39,967 nucleotides of DNA from Microbacteriaceae bacterium (GCA_003852775.1 RDDZ01000021.1:1-39967); one strand, 5' to 3'. Shown: positions 7,437 through 18,076, numbered from the stretch's first letter. The notes: generated from the letters alone by a model not told the origin. Made by a program: numbers and translations.

Positions 7437-8741
7437 ATGGCGCGGAAGACAGAGGGGGAGGACCCCCAGCACACGCGCGCGCTCACGGGCGAGGGGGATG
7501 CCGCACTCGCCTCGGCGCTGCCGGAGAGCCTCACCGTCTCCATCGAGCTGCCGGCCGAGCAGCACGAACCGCCGGAGGACGAGGCGCAGGTCGCCCTCGA
7601 GGAGATCGTGACGACCCCCGCATCCGTCACGCCCGTCGAGGCGCCCGGCGGCGGGACCGTCACGATCGAGGTCGTGCCGGACATCGTGCACGTCGCCGAC
7701 CTCGAGGCCGAGCCGAGCACCGAGAACCCCGTCGTGCCGCTGCCCGCGGACGACGACCTGTACTCGCGGCGCGAGCGCAAGCGCGGCCCCGCCGCGACAC
7801 CCGAGCCGTCGGCCATGCTGACGGCCGATCGGCTGCTCGAGCCCAAGCGCAACCGCAACGCCCCTGAGGGTGCGTGGCCCGCCTTCGTGTACGCGGCCAC
7901 GCTGCACCTCGTGAATCTCGGCGACTCGCCGGCCGTCCGCGAGCGCAAGGCGCTCGACGCACGCATCGCGAAGCGCCTCGAGGGCGGCACGCGCTTCGTG
8001 CCCGTGCTCACGCGCAAGGGCGGCGTCGGAAAGACCACCGTCACGACCCTGCTCGGCATGGCCCTCGCCGATGTGCGCGAGGACCGCATCATCGCGGTCG
8101 ACGCCAACCCCGACCGCGGGACGCTCTCCGAGCGCGTCGCGCGGCAGACGCGCTCCACCGTGCGCGACATCGTCACGCACTCGGCCGCCATCAAGGACTT
8201 CAGCGAGTTCTCGTCGCACGTCTCGCGCGACGAGACCCGCCTCGACGTGCTCGCATCCGACACCGACCCGCTCCTGTCGGAGGCCTTCGACGAGAACGAC
8301 TACAACGTCGTCGCCGACCTCGTGTCGCGCTACTACTCGATCTGCCTCACCGACTGCGGCACGGGCATCGTGCACTCCGTGATGCGGGCGACCCTGCAGC
8401 GCGCCGACGGCATCGTCGTCGTCTCGGGCGGCAGCGTCGACGAGGCGCGCCTCGCCTCCGAGACGCTCACCTGGCTCGAGGCCAACAACTACGGCCACCT
8501 CGTGCGCAACGCCGTGGTCGCCATCAACACGGCCACCCACGGCACCAACCTCGTCAAGCTCGACGAGATCGACGCGCACTTCGCGTCGCGCGTGCGCGCC
8601 GTGGTGCGGATGCCGTACGACCCCGAGCTCGCCGCCGGCTCCGTCGTGCGGTGGAGCAAGCTCAAGCCCTTCACCCGCTCCTCGGCGCGCGACCTCGCGG
8701 CGCTCGTCATGGACGGCCTCCCCACGACCCGGAACGCGTGA
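7437..8741 (+). CDS. EspI-like MinD/ParA-family ATPase with long acidic N-terminus
   Basis: This 434-aa protein has a low-complexity, acidic and proline-rich N-terminal region (about residues 1-140), then a linker with WPAFVYAATLHLVNLGDSP and a SIMIBI ATPase domain with KGGVGKTT at 194-201. Further matches to the EspI (Rv3876) style of ATPase are DRIIAVDANPDRGTLSERV, YYSICLTDCGTG and RADGIVVVSGGSVDEARLAS. EspI acts with ESX type VII secretion in mycobacteria, but no ESX genes are nearby, so the partner here is unknown; a role in polar or envelope localisation is speculative. It starts at ATG 7437, 7 nt after TAGGGT, and is followed 10 nt later by def. Confidence 0.8.
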   Translation: MARKTEGEDPQHTRALTGEGDAALASALPESLTVSIELPAEQHEPPEDEAQVALEEIVTTPASVTPVEAPGGGTVTIEVVPDIVHVADLEAEPSTENPVVPLPADDDLYSRRERKRGPAATPEPSAMLTADRLLEPKRNRNAPEGAWPAFVYAATLHLVNLGDSPAVRERKALDARIAKRLEGGTRFVPVLTRKGGVGKTTVTTLLGMALADVREDRIIAVDANPDRGTLSERVARQTRSTVRDIVTHSAAIKDFSEFSSHVSRDETRLDVLASDTDPLLSEAFDENDYNVVADLVSRYYSICLTDCGTGIVHSVMRATLQRADGIVVVSGGSVDEARLASETLTWLEANNYGHLVRNAVVAINTATHGTNLVKLDEIDAHFASRVRAVVRMPYDPELAAGSVVRWSKLKPFTRSSARDLAALVMDGLPTTRNA

Positions 8742-8751
8742 GGCGAACCCG

Positions 8752-9249
8752 ATGACCGAACGACAGATCCGCATCTTCGGCGACCCCGTGCTGCGCTCGA
8801 AGACCGACCCCATCACCGATCCCGGCGACCCGCGCGTGCGCGCCCTCGTCGAGGACCTCGTCGACACCGTCCGCCTCCCGGGCCGTGCGGGCGTCGCCGC
8901 CACGCAGATCGGCGTCGGCCTGCGCGCCTTCAGCGTCAACATCGACGGCGACATCTCCTACGTGCTCAACCCCGTGCTCGAGGTGTCGGGCGAGCCGGAG
9001 CCCGTCGACGAGGGGTGCCTCTCGGTGCCCGGCTTCTACTTCCCGCGCCTGCGCCACCCGTGGGCGCGCGTCACGGGCGTCGACGTCGACGGGAACCCCG
9101 TCGTGCTCGAGGGCGAGGGCCTCATGGCCCAGGCGCTCCAGCACGAGTGCGACCACCTCGAGGGCAAGCTCTACATCGAGGGGCTCGAGCCCGACACGAA
9201 GCGCGAGGCGATGCGCGCCATCCGCCAGGCCGACTGGTTCCAGCAGTAG
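8752..9249 (+). CDS. def: Peptide deformylase
   Basis: This 165-aa metalloenzyme removes the formyl group from nascent N-terminal methionine. All three family motifs are present: GVAATQIG (47-54, with ATQ where most enzymes have APQ), EGCLSVPG (87-94, metal ligand C89) and QHECDHLEG (130-138, metal ligands H131 and H135, catalytic E132). The N-terminus RQIRIFGDPVLR is typical. The start is 10 nt after the EspI-like gene, so the two are probably co-transcribed. The gene ends just before a strong stem-loop. Confidence 0.95.
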   Translation: MTERQIRIFGDPVLRSKTDPITDPGDPRVRALVEDLVDTVRLPGRAGVAATQIGVGLRAFSVNIDGDISYVLNPVLEVSGEPEPVDEGCLSVPGFYFPRLRHPWARVTGVDVDGNPVVLEGEGLMAQALQHECDHLEGKLYIEGLEPDTKREAMRAIRQADWFQQ

Positions 9250-9261
9250 CCTCACGACGCG

Positions 9262-9305
9262 AGAACGCCCCGCCCGCCGCGTACGCGGCTCGGACGGGGC
9301 GTTCT
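9262..9305. terminator. Strong bidirectional hairpin terminator
   Basis: AGAACGCCCCG (9262-9272) pairs perfectly with CGGGGCGTTCT (9295-9305). The loop holds a second palindrome, CCGCGTACGCGG. It lies between convergent def (+) and the acyl-CoA ligase (-). A TTCT follows the stem on each strand but there is no long T run. Confidence 0.7.
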
Positions 9306-9324
9306 GCGCTGGTGCGCGGGCGAC

Positions 9325-11148
9325 TCAGCGGAGGGAGATGCCCTCCGTGACCGGCGCCGCCGAGTAGAGCTCCTCGATGACGGGCGCGAAGTCCTTGAGG
9401 ATGACGTTGCGCTTGATCGAGAGCTTCGGTGTGAGGTGGCCGCTCGCCTCGGTGAACTCGATGTCGAGGATCTTGAACTTGCGGATCGACTCGGCCCGCG
9501 ACACCTTCGCGTTGGCGACGTCGATGGCCCGCTGCACCTCGGCGATCACCTTCGGGTTGCGGGCCGCCTCCGCGAGGCTCATGTCGCCGGCCTCGCCGTT
9601 GTTGTTGAGCCACATGGGGAGCATCTCGGAGTCGAGGGTGATGAGCGCCGAGATGAACGGCTTCTGGTCGCCCACGACGACGACCTGACCGACGATCGGG
9701 TTCGAGCGGATGGGGTCCTCGAGAGCCGCGGGGGCGACGTTCTTGCCGCCCGCGGTGACGATGATCTCCTTCTTGCGGCCCGTGATGGTGAGGTAGCCCT
9801 CGTCATCGAGGGAGCCGATGTCGCCGGTGTGGAACCACTCGTCGGTGAAGACCTCGGCGGTCGCCTCGGGGTTGTTCCAGTAGCCGCCAAACACGTCGAC
9901 GCCCTTGACGAGGATCTCGCCGTCCTCGGCGATCTTGACGCCGACGCCGGGCAGCGGGGTGCCGACTGTGCCGATCTTGAACTTCTCGACGATGTTGACC
10001 GTGGCGGGAGCCGTGGTCTCGGTGAGGCCGTAGCCCTCGAGGATCTTCACGCCGAGGCTGCGGAAGAAGTGACCGAGGTGTTGGCCGAGCGGCGCGGAGC
10101 CGGAGACGGCGTACTTGACGTTGCCGCCCATCGCCGCGCGGAGCTTCGAGAGCACGAGCTTGTCGAACAGCTTGAACTTGAGCTTCAGACCGAGGGGCAC
10201 CTTGCCGGCGTCGAGCGCCTTCGAGTACTCGATGGCCGTGTGCGCGGCCTTCTCGAAGATCGCGCCCTTGCCGCCCGCGGCGGCCTTCTGCTCGGCCGAG
10301 TTGTAGACCTTCTCGAAGACGCGAGGGACCGCGAGGAGGAACGACGGCTTGAAGCTGCCGAGCGCCGGGAGGAGTTGCTTGGTGTCGGCCTGGTGGCCGA
10401 CCTTCACGCCCGCGTGCACCGACATGATCGAGATGAAGCGCGCGAAGACGTGGGCGGTCGTGATGAAGAGGAGGGTCGACGCACCGGGTGCTACCACCTC
10501 CTTCATCGCGACGGCCGCGTTGCGCGACAGCTCGACGAAGTTGGAGTGGGTGAGGATGCAGCCCTTGGGGGTGCCGGTGGAGCCGGAGGTGTAGATGAGC
10601 GTCGCGAGGTCGGAGCCCTTCGCGATCGTGCGGCGCTCCTCGACGTCGGCGTCGGTGACACCGCTGCCGCCCGCGACGAGCTTCTCGAGGTCGCCGAGGT
10701 GCATCTGCCACACCTGGGTGACCGCGGGCAGGTCGGCGCGCACCTCGTCGAAGCGCGCGAAGTGGTCGGCGTTCTCGACGATGAGGGCCGACGCACCGGA
10801 GTCGGTGAGGATGTACGCGATCTGGGACGGCGACGAGGTCTCGTAGATGGGGACGAGCACCGCACCGGCGAAGGCCGCGGCGAAGTCGACGAGGGTCCAC
10901 TCGTAGCGGGTGCGGCAGATGAAGCCGATCCTGTCGCCGGCCTTCACCCCCGCCGCGATGAAGCCCTTGGCGAGGGCGACCACCTGGCGGTGGAACTCCG
11001 CCGACGTCACGTCCTCCCAGCCGCCGTCGGCGGTGGGCAGCGCGAAGAGCGGGGAGTCGGGGGTCTGGGCGACGCGGTCGACCAGGAGGGTGGAAATCGT
11101 CGCTTCCGGGTCCGCGGGGACAACAGCAGGGACGTAGATCTCGTTCAC
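9325..11148 (-). CDS. Long-chain acyl-CoA synthetase (FadD15-like AMP ligase)
   Basis: This 607-aa adenylate-forming enzyme activates fatty acids to acyl-CoA through an acyl-AMP. Motifs in order: the P-loop YTSGSTGTPKGCILTH (about 190-205), EGYGLTETTAP, DEWFHTGDIG and GRKKEIIVTAGGKNVAP with the C-terminal catalytic lysine region. Membrane-associated, GTG start at 11148 chosen because GAAGGAG lies 6 nt upstream; an in-frame ATG 36 nt further upstream is possible. FadD15 (Rv2187) and its Streptomyces counterpart lie near the plsC/aroG/kinase genes, matching this neighbourhood. It probably supplies acyl-CoA for phospholipid synthesis or turnover with the PlsC-like enzyme at 12,306. Exact chain preference is unknown. 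Confidence 0.92.
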   Translation of the reverse strand: MNEIYVPAVVPADPEATISTLLVDRVAQTPDSPLFALPTADGGWEDVTSAEFHRQVVALAKGFIAAGVKAGDRIGFICRTRYEWTLVDFAAAFAGAVLVPIYETSSPSQIAYILTDSGASALIVENADHFARFDEVRADLPAVTQVWQMHLGDLEKLVAGGSGVTDADVEERRTIAKGSDLATLIYTSGSTGTPKGCILTHSNFVELSRNAAVAMKEVVAPGASTLLFITTAHVFARFISIMSVHAGVKVGHQADTKQLLPALGSFKPSFLLAVPRVFEKVYNSAEQKAAAGGKGAIFEKAAHTAIEYSKALDAGKVPLGLKLKFKLFDKLVLSKLRAAMGGNVKYAVSGSAPLGQHLGHFFRSLGVKILEGYGLTETTAPATVNIVEKFKIGTVGTPLPGVGVKIAEDGEILVKGVDVFGGYWNNPEATAEVFTDEWFHTGDIGSLDDEGYLTITGRKKEIIVTAGGKNVAPAALEDPIRSNPIVGQVVVVGDQKPFISALITLDSEMLPMWLNNNGEAGDMSLAEAARNPKVIAEVQRAIDVANAKVSRAESIRKFKILDIEFTEASGHLTPKLSIKRNVILKDFAPVIEELYSAAPVTEGISLR

Positions 11149-11271
11149 GGCAGCTCCTTCGGTACCGGAATGGGGCTCGGGCATGGGACTCCACTGTAAC
11201 CCGGCGGCTCCCTCGGCGGCGCCGAGAGCGGGCGGGTCGCGCCGCATGGCCCGCGAACGGGGTGCGCTGGC

Positions 11272-11277
11272 TAGACT
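11272..11277 (+). promoter_or_regulatory. -10 box TAGACT for glucokinase gene
   Basis: TAGACT lies 8 nt before the GTG of the ROK gene and no ribosome-binding site is visible, so the mRNA may start at or next to the start codon. Confidence 0.45.
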
Positions 11278-11285
11278 CGTCGCTC

Positions 11286-12242
11286 GTGCATGCCATCGGA
11301 ATCGACATCGGCGGAACGAAGATCGCGGGCGGACTCGTCGCCGACGACGGCACGATCGTGCGGCAGGAGCGGCGGCCCACGCCGGCCCGGGACGGCGCCG
11401 CGATCATCGACGCCGTCGTCGAGGTCGTGGAGAGCCTGCGCGACGGTCAGGAGGTCGCGGCCGTCGGCGTCGCGGCGCCCGGTTTCATCGACGCCGAGCA
11501 GTCGACCGTCTATTACACCCCGAACATCCCGTGGCGCAGCGAGCCGCTTCGCGCCGAGCTGTCGCAGCGCCTCCCCGGGCTCGACATCACGATCGACAAC
11601 GACGCGAACGCCGCCGGGTGGGCGGAGTACCGCTTCGGCGCCGGTCGTGGCTACCGCGACATGACGCTCCTCACGATCGGCACGGGCGTGGGCGGTGCGA
11701 TCGTGACGGGCGGGCGCCTGCTGCGCGGCGGCTTCGGCACGGCCGCGGAGATCGGCCACATGCGCGTCGTGCCGGGTGGCCTCCCGTGCGGCTGCGGTCA
11801 GCGCGGCTGCATCGAGCAGTACGGCTCGGGCCGCGCCCTGCTGCGCTTCGCGAACGAGATCGCCGATCAGCGCGGAATCGGCCAGGCCCTCGCGGACGCT
11901 CGCGAGCGCTCGGGCGAGCTCGACGGCCACGACCTCTACGAGCTCATCGTCGCCGAGGACCCGGGTGCCCTGTTCGCGCTGCGTGAGCTCGGGGGCTGGC
12001 TCGGACAGGCGGCGGCGTCCCTGAGCGCCGTGCTCGACCCGCAGTTGTTCGTGTTCGGCGGCGGCGTCGCGGCGGCGGGGGAGATGCTCCTCGAGCCGAT
12101 CCGCGAGTCGTTCCGCTCCCACATGCCCGCCCGCGGCTTCCACCCGGAGCCCGAGTTCGCGGCCGCCGAGCTCGTGAACGACGCGGGGATCGTGGGGGCC
12201 GCGGACATCGCCCGCGCCCACGCGGAGGCCCGCGGCGCATGA
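11286..12242 (+). CDS. glkA: ROK-family glucokinase
   Basis: This 318-aa sugar kinase probably phosphorylates glucose at C6. It begins with the ATP-binding motif IGIDIGGTKIAGGL, contains the catalytic region IDNDANAAGWAEYRFGAG, the sugar-binding EIGHMRV and the ROK zinc motif with C168, C170 and C175 (CGCGQRGC). No DNA-binding domain precedes the kinase fold, so it is an enzyme and not a ROK repressor. GTG 11286 is chosen because the fold begins immediately and TAGACT lies 8 nt upstream. A glkA-type gene near acyl-CoA ligase and DAHP synthase is also found in Streptomyces. Other hexoses or N-acetylmannosamine cannot be excluded as substrate. Confidence 0.88.
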   Translation: MHAIGIDIGGTKIAGGLVADDGTIVRQERRPTPARDGAAIIDAVVEVVESLRDGQEVAAVGVAAPGFIDAEQSTVYYTPNIPWRSEPLRAELSQRLPGLDITIDNDANAAGWAEYRFGAGRGYRDMTLLTIGTGVGGAIVTGGRLLRGGFGTAAEIGHMRVVPGGLPCGCGQRGCIEQYGSGRALLRFANEIADQRGIGQALADARERSGELDGHDLYELIVAEDPGALFALRELGGWLGQAAASLSAVLDPQLFVFGGGVAAAGEMLLEPIRESFRSHMPARGFHPEPEFAAAELVNDAGIVGAADIARAHAEARGA

Positions 12243-12264
12243 CGCGCACCGCATCCGCGGCGCC

Positions 12265-12270
12265 TAGACT
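12265..12270 (+). promoter_or_regulatory. -10 box TAGACT for acyltransferase gene
   Basis: TAGACT, the same hexamer as at 531 and 11272, lies 35 nt before the GTG at 12306. This leaves room for a leader with AAGGGACGG as ribosome-binding site. Confidence 0.4.
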
Positions 12271-12305
12271 CGGACGTCGGGACCGGCGGCGAAGGGACGG
12301 ATGAC

Positions 12306-12998
12306 GTGTTCTACCTCTTCCTGAAGCACGTCATCGTCGGGCCGTTCCTGCTCTCGGTGTTCCGCCCCTGGACGAAGGGGCTCGAGAACGTGCCCGCGAA
12401 GGGCCCCGTGATCTTCGCGAGCAACCACCTGTCCTTCATGGACTCGATCTTCCTGCCGCTCGTCGTCGACCGGCAGATCCGCTTCCTCGCGAAGAGCGAG
12501 TACTTCACGGGCCGCGGCATCAAGGGCCGCATCATCCGCTGGTTCTTCCTCGGCGTCGGGCAGCTGCCGATCGACCGCTCGGGCGGCAAAGCGTCGGAGG
12601 CCTCCCTCAACACCGGCCTCGACCACCTCGCCGCGGGCGGCTGGCTCGGCATCTACCCGGAGGGCACCCGCAGCCACGACGGACGCCTCTACCGCGGCCG
12701 CACGGGTATCGCGCGCATGGTGCTCGAGGCGGGCGCACCCGTCGTGCCGGTCGCGATGATCGACACCGAGAAGGTCATGCCCGTCGGGTCGAGGATCCCG
12801 AAGGTGCGCCGCGTCGGCGTCGTCTTCGGCGAGCCGCTCGACTTCTCGCGCTTCGCCGGCATGGAGGGCGACCGCTTCGTGCTGCGCTCGATCACCGACG
12901 AGATCATGTACGAGCTCCAGCACCTGAGCGGCCAGGAGTACGTCGACGTCTACGCCTCGAGCGTCAAGGGGCGCCCGCAGGCCGCGAAGCAGGGCTGA
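12306..12998 (+). CDS. 1-acyl-sn-glycerol-3-phosphate acyltransferase (PlsC family)
   Basis: This 230-aa membrane-associated enzyme transfers an acyl chain to lysophosphatidic acid to make phosphatidic acid. The catalytic NH-x4-D box is N40-H41...D46 (NHLSFMD), the phosphate-binding EGTRS is near 118-122, and VVPVAMI follows. The hydrophobic N-terminal stretch (FYLFLKHVIVGPFLLSVF) likely anchors it. A GTG start at 12306 with AAGGGACGG upstream is used. Rv2182c occupies the equivalent place in M. tuberculosis, between fadD15 and aroG. Together with the acyl-CoA ligase it suggests a local phospholipid module. Confidence 0.92.
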   Translation: MFYLFLKHVIVGPFLLSVFRPWTKGLENVPAKGPVIFASNHLSFMDSIFLPLVVDRQIRFLAKSEYFTGRGIKGRIIRWFFLGVGQLPIDRSGGKASEASLNTGLDHLAAGGWLGIYPEGTRSHDGRLYRGRTGIARMVLEAGAPVVPVAMIDTEKVMPVGSRIPKVRRVGVVFGEPLDFSRFAGMEGDRFVLRSITDEIMYELQHLSGQEYVDVYASSVKGRPQAAKQG

Positions 12999-13054
12999 GC
13001 CCGCCGCCGGACCTCGCGCGAGTCGGCGCGTCAGCAGGGGAATGAACCCTCCGT

Positions 13055-13060
13055 TAGGCT
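13055..13060 (+). promoter_or_regulatory. Putative -10 (TAGGCT) of aroG
   Basis: TAGGCT lies about 60 nt upstream of the preferred aroG start. The intervening leader contains the AGAGGA ribosome-binding site. No good -35 was found. Confidence 0.35.
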
Positions 13061-13120
13061 GACTCGTCGGGGCCAGTACGCCCTCTTTTCGTGTACCCAC
13101 CAGACCCAGAGGAACCACCC

Positions 13121-14491
13121 GTGGTAGAGCCGACCGAGACCGTTGTACAGGCAGATCCCGCCGTGATCGCCGGTCTCGACTATTGGCGTCAGCTGCCGAT
13201 CAAGCAGCAGCCCGAGTGGCCGGACCCGGAGGCCGTGGCCGCGGCGTCGGCGGAGATCGCGACCTACCCGCCGCTCGTCTTCGCGGGTGAGATCGACATC
13301 CTGCGCGACCGCCTCGCGCGCGCCGCCCGCGGCGAGTCGTTCCTGCTCCAGGGCGGGGACTGCGCCGAGACGTTCGCCGGCGCGACCGCCGACCAGATCC
13401 GCAACCGCGTGAAGACGCTGCTCCAGATGGCGGTCGTGCTCACCTACGGCGCCTCCATGCCGATCGTGAAGATGGGCCGCATGGCGGGCCAGTTCGCGAA
13501 GCCCCGCTCGAGCGACTTCGAGACGCGCGGCGACGTGACCCTCCCCGCGTACCGGGGCGACATCGTCAACGGCTACGACTTCACCGCCGAGTCGCGCCAG
13601 GCCGACCCCCGTCGCCTCGTGCAGGGCTACCACACGGCCGCGTCGACGCTGAACCTCATCCGCGCGTTCACGCAGGGCGGCTTCGCCGACCTGCGCGAGG
13701 TGCACTCGTGGAACAAGGGCTTCGCGTCGAACCCCGCGAACCAGCGCTACGAGGGCCTCGCGAAGGAGATCGACCGCGCCATCCGCTTCATGGAGGCCGC
13801 GGGCGCCGACTTCGACGAGCTCAAGCGCGTCGAGTTCTACACCTCGCACGAGGGCCTGCTCATGGACTACGAGCGCCCCATGACGCGCATCGACTCGCGC
13901 AACGGCACCGCCGTCAACACCTCTGCCCACTTCCTGTGGATCGGGGAGCGCACGCGCGACCTCGACGGTGCGCACGTGGACTACTTCTCCCGCATCCGGA
14001 ACCCCATCGGCGTCAAGCTCGGCCCGACCACGAGCGTCTCCGACATGGAAAAGCTCATCGACAAGCTCGACCCCGAGCGCGAGCCGGGACGCCTGACGTT
14101 CATCACGCGCATGGGCGCGGGCAAGATCCGCGACGCGCTGCCGCCGCTGCTCGAGGCCATCAAAGGCATGGACGCCAACCCGCTGTGGGTGACCGACCCG
14201 ATGCACGGCAACGGCATGACGACGGCGACCGGCTACAAGACCCGCCGCTTCGACGACGTGGTCGACGAGGTGCGCGGCTTCTTCGAGGCGCACCGCGCCG
14301 CAGGCACCCACCCGGGCGGCATCCACGTGGAGCTCACGGGCGACGACGTCACCGAGTGCCTCGGCGGGTCCGAGATGATTGACGAGGACACCCTCGCGAC
14401 GCGCTACGAGTCGCTGTGCGACCCGCGCCTCAACCACATGCAGTCGCTCGAGCTCGCGTTCCTCGTGGCGGAGGAGCTCACGGCGCGCTGA
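13121..14491 (+). CDS. aroG: Class II 3-deoxy-7-phosphoheptulonate synthase
   Basis: This 456-aa enzyme condenses phosphoenolpyruvate with erythrose 4-phosphate, the first step of the shikimate pathway. It is the plant/mycobacterial class II type, shown by WRQLPIKQQPEWPD, LLQGGDCAETF (metal-ligand Cys), KMGRMAGQFAKPRS, HTAASTLNLIRAF, YTSHEGLLMDYE, WVTDPMHGNG and ELTGDDVTECLGG. GTG 13121 was chosen because AGAGGA lies 7 nt upstream; an in-frame GTG at 13091 has no ribosome-binding site. M. tuberculosis AroG (Rv2178c) is similar in size and also lies next to pknL. Feedback control by aromatic amino acids is expected from the family but not shown here. Confidence 0.95.
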   Translation: MVEPTETVVQADPAVIAGLDYWRQLPIKQQPEWPDPEAVAAASAEIATYPPLVFAGEIDILRDRLARAARGESFLLQGGDCAETFAGATADQIRNRVKTLLQMAVVLTYGASMPIVKMGRMAGQFAKPRSSDFETRGDVTLPAYRGDIVNGYDFTAESRQADPRRLVQGYHTAASTLNLIRAFTQGGFADLREVHSWNKGFASNPANQRYEGLAKEIDRAIRFMEAAGADFDELKRVEFYTSHEGLLMDYERPMTRIDSRNGTAVNTSAHFLWIGERTRDLDGAHVDYFSRIRNPIGVKLGPTTSVSDMEKLIDKLDPEREPGRLTFITRMGAGKIRDALPPLLEAIKGMDANPLWVTDPMHGNGMTTATGYKTRRFDDVVDEVRGFFEAHRAAGTHPGGIHVELTGDDVTECLGGSEMIDEDTLATRYESLCDPRLNHMQSLELAFLVAEELTAR

Positions 14492-14504
14492 TCACACCGG
14501 CGAG

Positions 14505-14583
14505 CGCCGGGGTTGTGCCCGGCGTCGACGCAGGCGGCCCGGATCCCCGATCCATGAGACAGGAACGTCTCGGGGCCCGGGCC
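14505..14583. terminator. Two hairpins between convergent aroG and kinase genes
   Basis: The first stem is CGCCGGG/CCCGGCG with a 6-nt loop (14505-14524), starting 13 nt after the aroG stop. The second pairs GGCCCGG (14536-14542) with CCGGGCC (14577-14583) and CCCCGA (14545-14550) with TCGGGG (14570-14575). No T tract is present, so these are GC-type terminators or transcript-end stabilisers. The rest of the 164-bp gap shows no gene. Confidence 0.45.
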
Positions 14584-14655
14584 GTCACCGTCTCCTCGTG
14601 TCGTGGCGCGGGCAGCGTCGCCCTGCCGCGACGGGAGCGCAGGACGCGGTCGCGG

Positions 14656-16611
<1,956 letters not shown>

Positions 16612-16617
16612 CCTCCG

Positions 16618-16623
16618 AGTGTA
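16618..16623 (-). promoter_or_regulatory. -10 box TACACT for kinase gene (leaderless)
   Basis: On the minus strand TACACT is followed by 6 nt (CGGAGG) and then GTG. The CGGAGG abuts the GTG directly, too close to work as a normal ribosome-binding site, so a leaderless start is more likely. Confidence 0.5.
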
Positions 16624-16700
16624 GGAGGGCACCTCCTCGTCACCGGGCAGCCACGCGGCCCCCGGCTCCCTCCCGACGGGAACCGTCTCGAGCGGCTCCG

Positions 16701-18026
16701 TCAGCCCAGCTGTGCCAGCCATGCGGTCGCGCTCGTCTCCCACTTGGCGTACGCGTTCGGGAAGGCCGAGATCTGCACGGCCTGCGCGGCCTGCGTGAGG
16801 CTCATCGACTGCCAGCCGGGGATGTCGAGAAGGCCGCGCGTCTTGCCCTTGTTCGGGTTCGACGGGCCGCCGTAGAAGAGGCGGGCGGCGTGCGACGCGT
16901 TGAGGATCTGCTCCTTGGTGCCCCAGCCGGTGCTCGGGCGCTGCTGGAAGAGGCCGATGGAGTCGCGGTCGCCGTAGTCGATGTTGCGGAGGCTCGACTC
17001 CTGCATGGCGGCGGCGAGCGCGATGATGATGCCGCGGTCGGGGACGCCGAGCTCACGGCCCACCTGGATGATGATGCGCGCGTTGGCGGCCATCTCCTCG
17101 GTGAGCGGCGTGATCGACGAGCCGTCGGTCGCGACGCTCACGCCCGGGATGGTGAGCGTGCGGCCGGCGTAGATGATGCTCGACCAGGTGAGGCCGTTGG
17201 CGTCGAGGATCGACTGGATGCTCACCCCGAAGCGCTGGGCGATCGAGGAGACCGTGTCGCCCGACTTGATGACGTAGCTCGTGCTGAGCGGCGGGGCGGG
17301 CGTCGACACGACGGGCGTGGTCGGGGCGGCAGGCGCCTGCGGGGCCGGGGCCGGGGCCTGCGGGGCGGGCGTCACGGAGGAGACGTTCTCGGCGGGCAGG
17401 GTCGACGCGCCGGGGATGGCGATCGTCTGCCCCGGGTAGATGATGCTCGACCAGCTCAGGCCGTTGGCCGTGAGCACCGACTGCGTCGAGACGCCGAAGC
17501 GCGCCGCGATCGCGCTGATCGTGTCGCCCTTGACGATCGTGTAGCGGCCGCCCGTCGCGGGCGCCGAGGGGGTCGCCGGGGCGGGGGCCGCCGCGCCGGT
17601 GAGCTTGAGCACCTGACCGGGGAAGATGAGCGACTTCCAGCCGAGGCCGTTGAGCGCGAGCACGCTCGCGGTCGCGAGCCCGTAGCGCCCGGCGATGCTC
17701 GAGACGGTGTCGCCGGCCTTGACGGTGTAGGTGGCGGGCACGGATGCCGCGGCCTTGGGGGCGGATGCCGCGGCCACGGCCGCGCGGACGGTGCTGCCGA
17801 GGGTTGTCTTGGGCTTGGCGGGCTTGCGCTCGGCGGCGGGAGCGGCCTCGGCGGGCGAGACGACGCCCGTGACGGTCAGTGCGCCCGTGAGCACGATCGG
17901 CATCGTCGCCATCATGCCCTTGGCGAGAGCCGAGGGCACCCCGTGCTCACGCGCCGGTGCCGTGTGGCTGGGGGTGAGCCCCGCGAACACCGCCCGTGCG
18001 CGGTCCACCTCGTGCGTCTGCTGCAT
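16701..18026 (-). CDS. Secreted three-LysM protein with lysozyme-like C-terminal domain
   Basis: This 441-aa exported protein has a signal-like hydrophobic segment MMATMPIVLTGALTVTGVV ending near SPAEAAPA, then three LysM modules: YTVKAGDTVSSIAGRYGL, YTIVKGDTISAIAARFGV and YVIKSGDTVSSIAQRFGV. They are separated by Pro/Ala/Thr-rich linkers. The C-terminal domain (AAAMQESSLRNIDYGD, then DSIGLFQQRPSTGWGT) resembles the lysozyme/transglycosylase-like fold of actinobacterial wall proteins, with E in MQES as possible catalytic residue. It likely binds and remodels peptidoglycan. ATG 18026 (MQQTHEV) was chosen over an upstream frame extension because a purine-rich GGAGGGGAAGG leader precedes it. It lies between the PASTA kinase and the Rv2175c-like gene. 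Confidence 0.87.
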   Translation of the reverse strand: MQQTHEVDRARAVFAGLTPSHTAPAREHGVPSALAKGMMATMPIVLTGALTVTGVVSPAEAAPAAERKPAKPKTTLGSTVRAAVAAASAPKAAASVPATYTVKAGDTVSSIAGRYGLATASVLALNGLGWKSLIFPGQVLKLTGAAAPAPATPSAPATGGRYTIVKGDTISAIAARFGVSTQSVLTANGLSWSSIIYPGQTIAIPGASTLPAENVSSVTPAPQAPAPAPQAPAAPTTPVVSTPAPPLSTSYVIKSGDTVSSIAQRFGVSIQSILDANGLTWSSIIYAGRTLTIPGVSVATDGSSITPLTEEMAANARIIIQVGRELGVPDRGIIIALAAAMQESSLRNIDYGDRDSIGLFQQRPSTGWGTKEQILNASHAARLFYGGPSNPNKGKTRGLLDIPGWQSMSLTQAAQAVQISAFPNAYAKWETSATAWLAQLG

Positions 18027-18076
18027 CGCCGTCCTGCCTTCCCCTCCGGCCCGAGGGCGTATCCGGTCCGCTCGAT

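Noticed and set aside
5546-8263. Long antisense open frame (905 codons, minus strand)
   Set aside because: It overlaps pyc and the EspI-like gene, which have clear homology on the plus strand. High GC content makes stop codons rare in all frames; the translation is Arg/Ala-rich with no recognisable domain.
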